The notes beneath the pieces were generated by a model. The model searched no databases and had not been told where the DNA came from. It worked only from the letters and a program-made list of their open reading frames with translations. The position numbers and the translations under genes were made by a program. From an uncultured Bacteroidales bacterium (GTDB lineage Bacteria; Bacteroidota; Bacteroidia; Bacteroidales; P3), in NCBI GenBank assembly GCA_900316515.1, contig ONDE01000004.1:57667-121666 (forward strand): 64,000 bases of DNA. The letters are read 5' to 3'. How positions within the stretch are numbered: position 1 is the stretch's first letter; each line of letters opens with the position of its first letter. Below, one piece after another: positions 52,303 to 61,562 of the stretch.

Positions 52303-53379
52303 ATGAACATTCTCGTAACCGGTGGCGCCGGATATATCGGCTCCCATACATTGGTAGAGCTATACAAGGCCGGCCACACTGCCGTCGTCGTCGACAACCT
52401 CTGCAATTCCAATCCCGAGTCCCTACGCCGTGTGGAAGCAATATTGAATGATGAAATTGGAAATTCGAATCCTACCGACATCAAATTCAAGATTCCTTTC
52501 TACAGAACGGACATCCGTGACCGCGAGGGTCTGGAGCATCTCTTTGCCGAACACCGTTTCGACGCCTGCATCCATTTTGCCGGCCTCAAGGCCGTTGGCG
52601 AGAGTGTACAGAAACCTTGGGAGTACTATGAGAACAACATCTCCGGCACCCTAGTGCTCCTCGATGTCATGCGCCGCCACTGTTGCAAGAATATTATATT
52701 CTCCTCCTCAGCCACTGTCTACGGCGACCCTGCCGAGATACCCATCACTGAGCGCTGTTCCAAAGGCCTTTGCACCAATCCCTACGGCTGGACCAAGTCC
52801 ATGCTCGAGCAGGTGCTGGTCGACATTCAGAAGGCCGACCCCGAGTGGAACGTTGTCCTCCTTCGCTACTTCAATCCTGTCGGCGCCCACCCGTCGGGCC
52901 GCATCGGCGAAAATCCCAACGGCATACCCAACAACCTCATGCCATACATCACACAAGTCGCTGTCGGCAAACGCCCACAACTCGGCATCTTCGGCAACGA
53001 CTACCCCACGCCCGACGGCACTGGTGTACGCGACTTCATCCATGTCGTCGACCTGGCCGCCGCCCACGTTGCCGCCCTGCAATGTTTCGCGCCTGATTTT
53101 GAATACAGAAATGCGAATTTTATCTATAATATCGGTACCGGCAACGGCTACTCCGTCCTCGACATGGTCAACGCTTTTGTCCGCGTCAACGGTGTCCCCG
53201 TTCCCTACACCATCATGCCGCGCCGCCCGGGCGACATAGCCACATGCTACTGCGACCCCTCGAAAGCAAAAACCGAACTCGGCTGGCGAGCCAAGTTCGG
53301 CATAGAGGATATGGTGCGTGACAGTTGGCGCTGGCAACGCCAAAACCCCGAGGGGTATCCCGACGGGGACGGCCTTTAA
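52303..53379 (+). CDS. galE: UDP-glucose 4-epimerase
   Basis: This 358-aa short-chain dehydrogenase interconverts UDP-glucose and UDP-galactose with bound NAD+. It has the Rossmann motif TGGAGYIG (6-13), catalytic serine in [11 protein letters not shown] (about 133-143), and Y161 and K165 in [23 protein letters not shown] near 186 is the usual substrate-binding region. An insertion of about ten residues after the first helix ([14 protein letters not shown], residues 49-62) is coded by AAATTGG/AAATTCG-like DNA resembling the spacer heptamers. The gene is divergent from valS and stands alone; it supplies sugar nucleotides for envelope glycans. Confidence 0.94.
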   Translation: MNILVTGGAGYIGSHTLVELYKAGHTAVVVDNLCNSNPESLRRVEAILNDEIGNSNPTDIKFKIPFYRTDIRDREGLEHLFAEHRFDACIHFAGLKAVGESVQKPWEYYENNISGTLVLLDVMRRHCCKNIIFSSSATVYGDPAEIPITERCSKGLCTNPYGWTKSMLEQVLVDIQKADPEWNVVLLRYFNPVGAHPSGRIGENPNGIPNNLMPYITQVAVGKRPQLGIFGNDYPTPDGTGVRDFIHVVDLAAAHVAALQCFAPDFEYRNANFIYNIGTGNGYSVLDMVNAFVRVNGVPVPYTIMPRRPGDIATCYCDPSKAKTELGWRAKFGIEDMVRDSWRWQRQNPEGYPDGDGL

Positions 53380-53394
53380 GAATCACGAGGGGTA

Positions 53395-54003
53395 TTAAAG
53401 CACCTCGATCAATTCCACTTTGAACACCAGCGCGGCATAGGGCGGGATATCTGCACCTGCGCCGTGTTCGCCGTATGCGAGGTTGTAGGGAATGTAGAAC
53501 TTGAAGATGGAGCCTTCCTTCATGAGCTGTACACCTTCTGTCCAGCCAGCTATCACTTGACGCAGGCCGAATTCGGCGGGGACACCGCGACGGTAGCTCG
53601 AGTCGAAAACCGTGCCGTCGATGAGCGAGCCTTCGTAGTGGCAGCGCACAGTGTCGCTGGCCTTTGGGCTTCGGCCCGTGCCTTCTTTCACCACCTCGTA
53701 CTGCAGACCGCTGGCGGTGGTGGCTACTTCCGGGCGCAGCTTGTTGCGGTTGAGGAAGGCCTCCCCCTCGCTGCGGGCGGCTTTGCCGCGTTCGGCAGCC
53801 TCCTGTTGCTGGCGTTCCTCCAGCTCGGCGAAGTAATGCTCCAGCACCTCGTGCACCTCTTCATTGCCCATCTTGGGTGCATTCTCCTGCAGCACGTCGG
53901 CGATGCCCGCTGCGAAATCTTCTATATTCAGGCTCTTCTGGAGGCCCATCCCAAATAGTTGATGGCCGATGTTATGGCCCAATGCATAGCTGAGTTTATC
54001 CAT
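53395..54003 (-). CDS. FKBP-type peptidyl-prolyl isomerase
   Basis: This 202-aa protein has an N-terminal helical dimerisation region (residues 1-85, including EEVHEVLEHYFAELEERQQQ) and a C-terminal FKBP domain (about 95-202: GLQYEVVKEGTGRSP, VRCHYEGSLIDGTVFDSS, IPYNLAYGEHGAG, ALVFKVELIEVL). This is the FkpA/Mip architecture, but no signal peptide is visible, so it may be cytosolic, or the exported form may start elsewhere. It is the last gene in a - strand run and is 98 bp after the DUF2490 gene. Confidence 0.92.
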   Translation of the reverse strand: MDKLSYALGHNIGHQLFGMGLQKSLNIEDFAAGIADVLQENAPKMGNEEVHEVLEHYFAELEERQQQEAAERGKAARSEGEAFLNRNKLRPEVATTASGLQYEVVKEGTGRSPKASDTVRCHYEGSLIDGTVFDSSYRRGVPAEFGLRQVIAGWTEGVQLMKEGSIFKFYIPYNLAYGEHGAGADIPPYAALVFKVELIEVL

Positions 54004-54101
54004 AATGTTTTTATTAACGACAGTTTTTTATTAATGTAACGTCTTGCCGGCGCCTTTATTGTATGGCGTTATGGGAAATGCATCGTTGCTGGAGTCCAAC
54101 T

Positions 54102-54950
54102 TTAGAATGCGTAGCGATAGGCGACTGAGAGCCAGCCAACGAGTCCAGTCTCGTATGTGTATGTCTTAAGGCGTGTGCCTTCGGCGTTGGCGTCAACGAC
54201 ATAGTCCATGATGTAGTCGGCCAAGAGTGCTACATCGATGCTGCTGTGTTTGCTCATCCGGAATTCGGCTCCCAGGGTCCCGCGCACACGGTTGATGTAT
54301 TTTTTGCTGTAACTTTCGAGGAACCAGCCGGGTTCTCCTTCGGTATGGTAATCTTCGGTAAGGTAGGAACTGCCGTTGTAGTAGGCGCTGACAAGGGGTG
54401 CGTTGAGCGCGTGGCGCAGTTCGATGCCGGCGTATGGCTCGAGGCGTCTCATTCCTTTGTACTGTAGTTTCAGACGGCTCTTGAGCGTAAGTGCTGTTCG
54501 TGGATTCTGGTATTGGTTCATCTCGCCAGAGCGATAGGTGGCCTGGAGACGTTCTTTCAGCGAGAGGCGCCACTGTCCGAAGCGCAGGCTGCCAGTGACG
54601 TCGAGCATGAGGCGGTGGCGGCAGCTCTTGAAGGCAGAGGCTGCCGAACTGTAGGGGTTGATGAGAGCATAGCCGATGCCGAATTTCAAGTAGTCGTTTG
54701 CCTTGTAGGAGAGTGCCGCCGTGGTGTGGAAACGGTCGAAGGCGGCGAGGTTGTTGTCGAAGCGCACTTCTTCTTCGATGGCCAGATGCAAGCCACGGGC
54801 GAGTTTTTTGTCGAGTGTCAGCGAGAGGCGTGCGCCGAGTTCGCTGTCGAGGTCGACAGCGGTCTGGGCCCAAAGAGTGTGGGAGAGTGTGGGGTGGAGG
54901 GCGAGGATTGTCGCGCTGACGAATAGCAGCTTAAGGTGTTTGGTGATCAT
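54102..54950 (-). CDS. DUF2490-type outer-membrane beta-barrel protein
   Basis: A signal peptide (about 1-29, ending HTLWAQ) is followed by an acidic start (VDLDSELGARLSLTLDKKLA) and repeated amphipathic strands (HLAIEEEVRFDNNLAAFDRF, DYLKFGIGYALINPY, KYINRVRGTLGAEFRM). It ends WLSVAYRYAF with a terminal Phe, typical of outer-membrane barrels of about 12 strands. The length of 282 aa and the pattern fit DUF2490, whose members have no known substrate. It follows the beta-helix lipoprotein gene by 46 bp and is probably the last gene of the VTC/DUF4956 operon. An exit pore or surface anchor role is possible. Confidence 0.8.
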   Translation of the reverse strand: MITKHLKLLFVSATILALHPTLSHTLWAQTAVDLDSELGARLSLTLDKKLARGLHLAIEEEVRFDNNLAAFDRFHTTAALSYKANDYLKFGIGYALINPYSSAASAFKSCRHRLMLDVTGSLRFGQWRLSLKERLQATYRSGEMNQYQNPRTALTLKSRLKLQYKGMRRLEPYAGIELRHALNAPLVSAYYNGSSYLTEDYHTEGEPGWFLESYSKKYINRVRGTLGAEFRMSKHSSIDVALLADYIMDYVVDANAEGTRLKTYTYETGLVGWLSVAYRYAF

Positions 54951-54996
54951 TCAGAAAGTTGAAAGTTGAAATTGTGAATGGTGGTTAGTGGATTTG
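54951..54996. repeat. Heptamer-type spacer in the VTC operon
   Basis: The units AAAGTTG, AAAGTTG, AAATTGT, GAATGGT and GGTTAGT lie between the beta-helix gene and the DUF2490 gene, with 7-nt phase. Confidence 0.6.
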
Positions 54997-56517
54997 TTAG
55001 TGCCAACCGCCACCGCCGCTTGTGTAGGTGGAGAGCTGGACGTTGTTGCCGCCGCTGACGGTGGGGTCGACGAGGAGGGTTGATTGGAAGTATTCGCTGC
55101 CGCCGGAGGCTGTGACGCCTGACAGGAGTGTCGGGGTTGTTGCGCCCGAGACGACGAGTTTGGTGCCGCCGGAGGAGGGGGTCTTGAAGGCGTAGGTGGT
55201 GCCGCCGGTGGAGAGGGCGTACCAAGTGGATTTGGACCAGGATGAGGCCTGATAGCAGGTTTGCGAAAGTGACGCGCCGTTTTCGAGCGAGCCGATGGCT
55301 ATCAGTGTGCCGCCCTGGATGTAGAGTTTGGCACCTCCTTCGGTGTTGGCGTCGAGTGCCATTTCGGGGTTTGAGGCGCCGATTGCGTATATCACGCCGC
55401 CTTTGATGTAGAGGTCGCCATTGGCGTCGATGCCGTCGTTGGAGGTGGCGTGAGCGCAGAGGTAGCCGTCGTTGACGCTGAGTGTGCCGCCGGAGTTGAT
55501 GGCGTCGTCGGCAGCGGAATAGGCGTAGATGTGGCCACCGTTGACGGTGAGATCGCCTTTGGATTCGATGGCTTCGTGTTTGGTGCTTTTAACGGTGACG
55601 TTGCCGCCGTTGAAGGTGATGTTGCCGTCAAATTTGATGCCTTTGGCCGCCACACTGTTGTCGCTGCCCTGGTTGCCGCCGTGGCCACCGGGCCAGCCGC
55701 CGCCGGAGGTGGTGCCGAAGTTGTTGCCGGTGACGGTGATGTTCACTGTGCCGCCGTTGAACACGGCGGTTCCGTCGCCGCTGATGCCTTTGGCGCCGGT
55801 GCCGCTGCAGTTGATGGTCAGTGTGCCGTCGGTCATGATGAAGCTGTCTTTGCCTTTGATGCCTGCCACTTTGGTGGTGTCGCTGCCGGAGACGAAGGTG
55901 CCGGCGGTGGAGTTGACGGTTATGGTGCCGCCGGTGATGTTCACATAGTCGTCACTGACGATGCCGCTCTTGCCTTGTGCGGTGACGGTGAGGCTACCGG
56001 TGCCGCTGACGATGATCTGTCCTTCGCTGAAGAGGGCTGCTTTCTCGTCCTCGCCCTCTGGGGTGCCGGAGTAGTTTGTGCCGTCGGCCAGCGCGTTGGT
56101 TCCGCAGAGCACCAGATAGACGGCTTTGCCCTTGGAGACAGAGTCCGTGATGCCCTGCACGTTGATGGCGGCGCCGTTGGGGTTGGCTATGCTCACGTCG
56201 TGGAGTTCTATCTGCTGCTTTTTAGGGCTGTAGATTTTCAGAAAACCGTTGCTTGTGCTGCCGCCAAGCAGATAGGTGATGGCGGTACGTTCTTTGTTCA
56301 CAATGGTTACGCCGTTGCCGGCGATGGTTACCACCTGGCTCGATGAGGCGCCGTTCACGACAGCGTCGCCGCTTTCGGAGAATACGACGCTGATGGTGTC
56401 GGTGGTGGTGATGGTTTCGGATTCAGTGCCCGTCACGTCGGTGAGGATGATGTTGTCTTTAGCGCATGCGACAAGCAGGATGGCCAGCAACGCACAAAGG
56501 GAAAGTCTGTGATACAT
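54997..56517 (-). CDS. Cthe_2159-like right-handed beta-helix lipoprotein
   Basis: This 506-aa lipoprotein (signal MYHRLSLCALLAILLVAC, cysteine 18) has a first beta domain (residues 30-150) and then many short turns of the form NGGTVNITVTG, DGTLTINCSGTGAKGI, NGGHIYAYSAADDAI and NDGYLCAHATSNDGID. This regular pattern of about 20 residues per coil indicates a parallel beta-helix. It matches the carbohydrate-binding, calcium-dependent family represented by Clostridium Cthe_2159, whose genes commonly neighbour VTC and DUF4956 genes, as here. A Gly-rich loop (SGGGWPGGHGGNQGSDN) interrupts the helix near residue 275. It is probably surface exposed and binds an acidic polysaccharide or another polyanion. 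Confidence 0.82.
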   Translation of the reverse strand: MYHRLSLCALLAILLVACAKDNIILTDVTGTESETITTTDTISVVFSESGDAVVNGASSSQVVTIAGNGVTIVNKERTAITYLLGGSTSNGFLKIYSPKKQQIELHDVSIANPNGAAINVQGITDSVSKGKAVYLVLCGTNALADGTNYSGTPEGEDEKAALFSEGQIIVSGTGSLTVTAQGKSGIVSDDYVNITGGTITVNSTAGTFVSGSDTTKVAGIKGKDSFIMTDGTLTINCSGTGAKGISGDGTAVFNGGTVNITVTGNNFGTTSGGGWPGGHGGNQGSDNSVAAKGIKFDGNITFNGGNVTVKSTKHEAIESKGDLTVNGGHIYAYSAADDAINSGGTLSVNDGYLCAHATSNDGIDANGDLYIKGGVIYAIGASNPEMALDANTEGGAKLYIQGGTLIAIGSLENGASLSQTCYQASSWSKSTWYALSTGGTTYAFKTPSSGGTKLVVSGATTPTLLSGVTASGGSEYFQSTLLVDPTVSGGNNVQLSTYTSGGGGWH

Positions 56518-56549
56518 GAGGGAATTGTGAATATGGAAATTTGAAAGAT

Positions 56550-57266
56550 TTAATTTTTCTTGAATTTTGTGACCATGTCGATATCGTTGGGTTCAGGGTC
56601 GTCGGGTATATAGGTTACCTTGAGGAAGGCAGTGTCCTTCAGGAAGTCGATGCTTCCCACTTGCACTTTCACTATGTCGAGCCCGGTGCGGGCTTTGAGG
56701 TCGGCCAGTAACTCTTCGCGCCGGTCGGGACGGATGAGCTCGATTTTCTCGTAGGTGATAATCTTCTGTCCCTTGCGGTTGAACATGCCGATGGCCTCGA
56801 GCACCGCTATGATGAGGATGAAGAGCACGTTGACAGCGATGAACGACACGTAGCTCGTGGCCATTCCGGCGCCGTTGATGATGCTGATGGCGATGAGCAC
56901 GAAGAGGTAGGTCATCTCGCGAATGGGTAGCTGCTCGGTGCGGTAGCGTATCATGCTGAAGATGCCGAACAATCCCAGCACTATACCCACTTCCACCTTC
57001 ATGGTCTGCAGCTGGTTGAGGATAAAGAATATGGCTGTGGAGAAAAGGAGGTAGGTAAAATAGTAGTCGCGGCGGCGGCTTTTGCGATAGTAGAAGAAGT
57101 GGGTGATAATCCAGCAGACCAGCAGGTTGATGCCGAAAAGGATAAGCATCTTCCAAAGGCCTGGGCCGTCGAACAGGGGCAGTCCCAGAAAATCGATTGA
57201 CTGTTCTTCGGCGCTGCCGAACTGTCCCGCAATCTCGGGGTCGAAATCTAATTGAAGGAGTTTCAT
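56550..57266 (-). CDS. DUF4956 integral membrane protein
   Basis: This 238-aa protein has four to five hydrophobic segments between about residues 38 and 165. It includes the well-conserved GIFSMIRYRTEQLPIREMTYLFVLIAISIINGAG block (101-134) and a soluble C-terminal domain of about 75 residues (ITYEKIELIRPDRREELLAD, TFLKVTYIPDDPEPNDIDM). The block with a polar RYRTE in or near the membrane is characteristic of DUF4956, a family linked by gene context to VTC-domain proteins. A transport or export function for the VTC product is plausible but unproven. It starts 42 bp after the VTC stop, and the gap is filled with TTGnnTGA octamers. Confidence 0.85.
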   Translation of the reverse strand: MKLLQLDFDPEIAGQFGSAEEQSIDFLGLPLFDGPGLWKMLILFGINLLVCWIITHFFYYRKSRRRDYYFTYLLFSTAIFFILNQLQTMKVEVGIVLGLFGIFSMIRYRTEQLPIREMTYLFVLIAISIINGAGMATSYVSFIAVNVLFILIIAVLEAIGMFNRKGQKIITYEKIELIRPDRREELLADLKARTGLDIVKVQVGSIDFLKDTAFLKVTYIPDDPEPNDIDMVTKFKKN

Positions 57267-57273
57267 CGTTTAT

Positions 57274-57306
57274 TATTGTTTGATTGGGTGACTGGGGGGC
57301 TGGGTG
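57274..57306. repeat. Octamer-type spacer in the VTC operon
   Basis: Units of 8 nt (TTGTTTGA, TTGGGTGA, CTGGGGGG, CTGGGTGA) lie between the VTC and DUF4956 genes, within the operon. Confidence 0.6.
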
Positions 57307-57308
57307 AC

Positions 57309-58073
57309 TTATTGCTTGAGTGTTTTCTCGATGAAGAGCAGCTTGGGTTTGAAACGGTTGGTCTTTGCTGCGGGGTCGGTGAGGGCGGTACCGATGCAGT
57401 ATTTGCTCATGCGACGCGGAAGCACATGCAATTCGTGCAAAGCCCGCTCTATGTCGCTCATCGGTGCGCCGGTCTCGTGCTTCACCTCGATGACCATCAA
57501 TTGCGATATGTCGGCATCGTTACCGGTGGCACGATTGTGGAACATGATTCCGCGGTCGATGGTCACGCGCTCGCTCATGCCTTTATCCACCAGGGTTATC
57601 CGCTCGAAACGATTCTCGAGACAGGGGTGCAGCGTACCGACAGGGTAGGGGGTGTTTCCGTCGACGAACTTTGCCACCTCAGGCACCTCGAGGCTGTTGT
57701 CGAACAGTGCCACGTCGATGGGAATCCTCACCTTGCGGGTCTTCTTCTTGTTGTCCTTGTTCTTTATTTCGAAGAAGGTGGTGTCGGTGGAGCGGTAGGT
57801 GCGTACACGCAGTTTCTGCCTGTTGAGTTTGCGGTTGTGGTGCATGGTGTACATCCTCAGGTCGTCGGTGTCGAAATAGAGTGTGCGATAGGGTGCCAGG
57901 GGATTGCCCCCGATATGCTGCACATAGTAGCCATCGGCAATGCGTTCGAGCAAGGCCTCCAGCATCTCGGCCGACGCCATATACTTCCTGTCCATACGAT
58001 TCATCAGCCGCACAGCCTTCATGTCGTCCAGCCCGATAGACGGCATCTCGCTCAAAACACCATCAATAGCCAT
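57309..58073 (-). CDS. VTC-domain polyphosphate-polymerase-like protein
   Basis: This 254-aa protein is a tunnel-type enzyme domain of the CYTH-like VTC family. Tunnel and metal residues are visible as RMDRKY (26-31), YRTLYFDTDD (62-71), NRQKLRVRTY (84-93), FFEIKNKDNKKKTRKVRI (100-117), TLVDKGMSERVTIDRGI near 178 and the paired VIEVKHETG near 202. Eukaryotic VTC4 makes polyphosphate from ATP; bacterial members are assumed to polymerise a nucleotide or phosphate. All key Lys, Arg and Glu positions appear present, so it is likely active. It is 6 bp downstream of a small exported protein gene and upstream of DUF4956, the common gene order. Confidence 0.88.
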   Translation of the reverse strand: MAIDGVLSEMPSIGLDDMKAVRLMNRMDRKYMASAEMLEALLERIADGYYVQHIGGNPLAPYRTLYFDTDDLRMYTMHHNRKLNRQKLRVRTYRSTDTTFFEIKNKDNKKKTRKVRIPIDVALFDNSLEVPEVAKFVDGNTPYPVGTLHPCLENRFERITLVDKGMSERVTIDRGIMFHNRATGNDADISQLMVIEVKHETGAPMSDIERALHELHVLPRRMSKYCIGTALTDPAAKTNRFKPKLLFIEKTLKQ

Positions 58074-58079
58074 TAACCC

Positions 58080-58490
58080 TTACTTATACAAATATTCGAA
58101 AGTCTTGGTGCTTTCCAGTTTGCCGTTAGGCTTGTAGTTGTACTGCGCCTTTTTTGTCCCGTCGTCGTTGTATTCAAATTTTTTTATGCGCGTCACATGG
58201 TTCTTGTCGTTGTACTCTATCTGGCGTGAGTATTTGGTCGATGTACCCTCGTATTCATACACTGTACGATATTTCTGGCCGTACGAGGCATATTCAATCT
58301 CTTCTGTCTTGCGGCCATGCTCGTCATAGGTCACCATATTGTCGAGATAGGGCGTCGTGGAACCTGCTTTGATGTTCCACTCCTTGACGGTAAGGTTCTT
58401 CTTGCGCTCGCGTTTACTATTGTTGTCCTGGGCCCAAAGGCTACCGGCGACGATGCCCAACAGTAGGAAAAAGACGAGGTGTTTTTTCAT
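58080..58490 (-). CDS. Small exported protein with YD-like strands, 136 aa
   Basis: A signal peptide (MKKHLVFFLLLGIVAGSLWAQ) precedes a basic stretch (NNSKRERKKN) and then repeated beta-hairpin strands with a Y-E-Y rhythm (TYDEHGRKTEEIEYASYG, RQIEYNDKNHVTRIKKFEYN, AQYNYKPNGKLESTKTFEY). These resemble RHS/YD or antitoxin-like repeat strands, but the protein is too short to assign. It lies 6 bp upstream of VTC and 26 bp downstream of the btuF-like gene, so it should be co-transcribed; a role with the VTC product is possible. Confidence 0.7.
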   Translation of the reverse strand: MKKHLVFFLLLGIVAGSLWAQDNNSKRERKKNLTVKEWNIKAGSTTPYLDNMVTYDEHGRKTEEIEYASYGQKYRTVYEYEGTSTKYSRQIEYNDKNHVTRIKKFEYNDDGTKKAQYNYKPNGKLESTKTFEYLYK

Positions 58491-58516
58491 GGGTGTCTTA
58501 TTTTTAGGGTGGAGGT

Positions 58517-59437
58517 TTACTTGTTCATTCGTTGTCTTAGGAAGAGTACGGCGTCGATGTTGCGGGGCACCTGCAGGTCGAGGGTACCGCTCACAATGCC
58601 TATTACATGGCCGTTCTTTACGGCACTGAGGTCGTTGTAGGGCTTCATACCGCAGAAAGTGGCCGAGTCTTCGCGACGCACAATGATGTAGTCGGGGTCT
58701 TCCTTGACGAGTGCTTCGAGGCTGTAGCTCCAGCCGTCGATATCCTCGGCTATGTTTCGGCCGCCGGCCATGCGGATAATGTCGTTGATGAAGGTGTTGC
58801 CCCCGGCAGTGAAGTTGCCGCCGGCGCCGAAGCCTACGACGTAGTACACCTTCGGTGTTGAAGGTGTTAAGGTGTTGGCGTGGGAATGTGTTAGTCTGTT
58901 GCTATCTAAATCGGTTAACGCATTGACACGTTCCCGCATTAACTCATTCAGCGAGTCGGCCTCCTGCTCCTTGCCGACAAGCTTGCCGATAGCGCGGATG
59001 TTGTCGAACAGAGCCTCGAATTTTGGTTTCTCAACGACGCAGACCATAGGCACGCCCATCTGGTCCATCTGGTCGGTCACCTTCTTGCCCACCATCGAAC
59101 CGCTGATGACCAGGTCGGGGCTGAGCGAGAGAATCTTCTCGATGTTCAGGTTGCTTATGCCGCCTATGCTGGGAATTGTTGCCGCTTCCGGAGGATATTC
59201 GCAGAAGTCTGTCCGGCCAACGAGGATGTCCCCTGCGCCAAGGGCGTAGACAATCTCCGTGACGGCAGGGGAGAGGCTCACCACGCGCTGCGGTGTGGCA
59301 GGCACCACCACCGTGCGGCCGTAGTCGTCGGTGACGGTGTCGTTGCCTGATTGCTCGATTGCTTGATTGCCCGAGTGGTTGCAAGCCGCAACCAACAAGA
59401 CAATGCCCAGGAAAAGAAAATGAACAGGATTTCTCAA
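58517..59437 (-). CDS. BtuF-type ABC transporter substrate-binding lipoprotein
   Basis: This 306-aa lipoprotein has a signal peptide ending LLVAAC (cysteine 19). The mature part has the two-lobed class III binding fold: ATPQRVVSLSPAVTEIVYAL (47-66), LVGRTDFCEYPPEA, KILSLSPDLVISGSMVG and a C-terminal DPDYIIVRRED. Relatives bind cobalamin, haem or siderophores; no permease or ATPase is adjacent. The only in-frame start that keeps the signal peptide is TTG at 59437, since a stop codon lies just upstream. Residues about 22-33 (GNQAIEQSGN) are coded by four TTGnnTGA octamers. A 94-bp heptamer array separates it from fabG. Confidence 0.87.
   Translation of the reverse strand: MRNPVHFLFLGIVLLVAACNHSGNQAIEQSGNDTVTDDYGRTVVVPATPQRVVSLSPAVTEIVYALGAGDILVGRTDFCEYPPEAATIPSIGGISNLNIEKILSLSPDLVISGSMVGKKVTDQMDQMGVPMVCVVEKPKFEALFDNIRAIGKLVGKEQEADSLNELMRERVNALTDLDSNRLTHSHANTLTPSTPKVYYVVGFGAGGNFTAGGNTFINDIIRMAGGRNIAEDIDGWSYSLEALVKEDPDYIIVRREDSATFCGMKPYNDLSAVKNGHVIGIVSGTLDLQVPRNIDAVLFLRQRMNK
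59343..59374. repeat. Four octamers of the TTGnnTGA family inside btuF coding sequence
   Basis: The units TTGCCTGA, TTGCTCGA, TTGCTTGA, TTGCCCGA are in exact phase. They code the linker directly after the lipidated cysteine. Confidence 0.8.
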
Positions 59438-59528
59438 CTCTTAATTCTTAACTTTTAACTTTTAACTTTTCACTTTTCATTCTTCACTCTTCACTTTTCA
59501 CTCTTCACTCTTCACTTTTCATTCTTCA
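59438..59528. repeat. Thirteen in-phase heptamers (CTTTTCA)
   Basis: The 7-nt units run CTCTTAA, TTCTTAA, CTTTTAA twice, CTTTTCA twice, TTCTTCA, CTCTTCA, CTTTTCA, CTCTTCA twice, CTTTTCA, TTCTTCA. They fill the whole gap between fabG and btuF and touch both the btuF TTG start and the fabG stop region. Confidence 0.9.
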
Positions 59529-59531
59529 CTC

Positions 59532-60278
59532 TCACGCGTCTTCCATGCCGCCGCATATTGGTAGCACGACGCTGGTGATGTATGGGCACATGTCGCTGGC
59601 CAGGAACACGCAGGCCTGTGCCACCTCGTCGGCAGTGCCGGGGCGCTTCATGGGTATGCGGCTGCACCAGGTGTCCATCAGTTCCTTCGGCACTTCGGCG
59701 GTCATCTCGGTCTCGATGAAGCCGGGGCACACCACGTTGACGCGGATGTTGCGGGCGGCGAACTCTTTGGCGCAGCTCTTGCTGAAGCCTATGATGCCGG
59801 CCTTCGAGGCCGCGTAGTTGGCTTGGTTGTAGTTGCCCGCGATGCCAACCACCGAGCCGATGTTGACGATAGAGCCGTAGCCCTGTTTCCACATGCTCGG
59901 CTGTATGGCCTTGGTCATGCAGAACACGCTGCCGAGGTTGGTGTGCATCACACGGTTGAATTGCTCCTCGGTCATGCGCTTCATGGCGCTGTCGTCGGTG
60001 ATGCCGGCGTTGTTGACGAGGATGTCCACCTTGCCGAAGTCGGCAAGCACAGACTTCACGAAGTCCTGGGCTTGCTGGTAGTCGGCCACATCGGCAGCAT
60101 ATCCTTTCGCTTTCACGCCCATAGCTTCCAGCTCAGTCTCCACGGCGACCATTCTGTCGTTCCTTGTGCGGCCGCAGAAAGCCACATTGCAACCCTCTTT
60201 GGCGAACCGCACGGCAATGGCGTGGCCGATGCCGCGGGTGGCACCGGTGATAATGGCGGTTTTGTTTTCTAATATCAT
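59532..60278 (-). CDS. fabG: 3-oxoacyl-[acyl-carrier-protein] reductase
   Basis: This 248-aa short-chain dehydrogenase reduces 3-oxoacyl-ACP in fatty acid elongation. TGATRGIGHA (11-20) is the cofactor loop, NNAG (89-92) follows, and the catalytic residues are S142, Y155 and K159 (YAASK). Length is normal. The C-terminus is LPICGGMEDA; the last codons lie against the heptamer array. It is located between gapA and btuF on the - strand with no other fab genes, and the general SDR fold leaves an alternative substrate possible. Confidence 0.9.
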   Translation of the reverse strand: MILENKTAIITGATRGIGHAIAVRFAKEGCNVAFCGRTRNDRMVAVETELEAMGVKAKGYAADVADYQQAQDFVKSVLADFGKVDILVNNAGITDDSAMKRMTEEQFNRVMHTNLGSVFCMTKAIQPSMWKQGYGSIVNIGSVVGIAGNYNQANYAASKAGIIGFSKSCAKEFAARNIRVNVVCPGFIETEMTAEVPKELMDTWCSRIPMKRPGTADEVAQACVFLASDMCPYITSVVLPICGGMEDA

Positions 60279-60302
60279 TTGTTGTGTTTTAGTGGTAAAG
60301 TC

Positions 60303-60400
60303 GTTAAGAAGTTAAGTAGTTAAGACGATAGCGCTTGTTGTGGCTGTTGCAGCGACAAGTACTATTGTCTTAACTACTTAACTACTGTCTTCTTAACTAC
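60303..60400. repeat. Inverted octamer arrays between gapA and fabG
   Basis: Left units GTTAAGAA, GTTAAGTA, GTTAAGAC; right units GTCTTAAC, TACTTAAC, TACTGTCT, with exact complementarity for two pairs and a 40-nt loop. It may act as a weak terminator or processing hairpin for the gapA transcript. Confidence 0.75.
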
Positions 60401-60408
60401 TTATGAGT

Positions 60409-61437
<1,029 letters not shown>

Positions 61438-61469
61438 TTATTGTTGTTGTTGTGATATATTTAATTCGA

Positions 61470-61477
61470 CAAAGATA
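61470..61477 (-). promoter_or_regulatory. -7 promoter element (TATCTTTG) for gapA
   Basis: On the minus strand this lies 54 bp before the gapA start codon. Confidence 0.6.
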
Positions 61478-61562
61478 CAACAATATTTTATATAAAACAA
61501 ATTTATTTTTTCACCGAATGAAAACCTGGCCGTCATTCATTACGAAAAATAGATGGGCACAC

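Noticed and set aside
52108..52347. N-terminal extension of ValS by about 80 residues
   Set aside because: The extension contains the valS -7 promoter element and no family-like sequence, so translation must start downstream.
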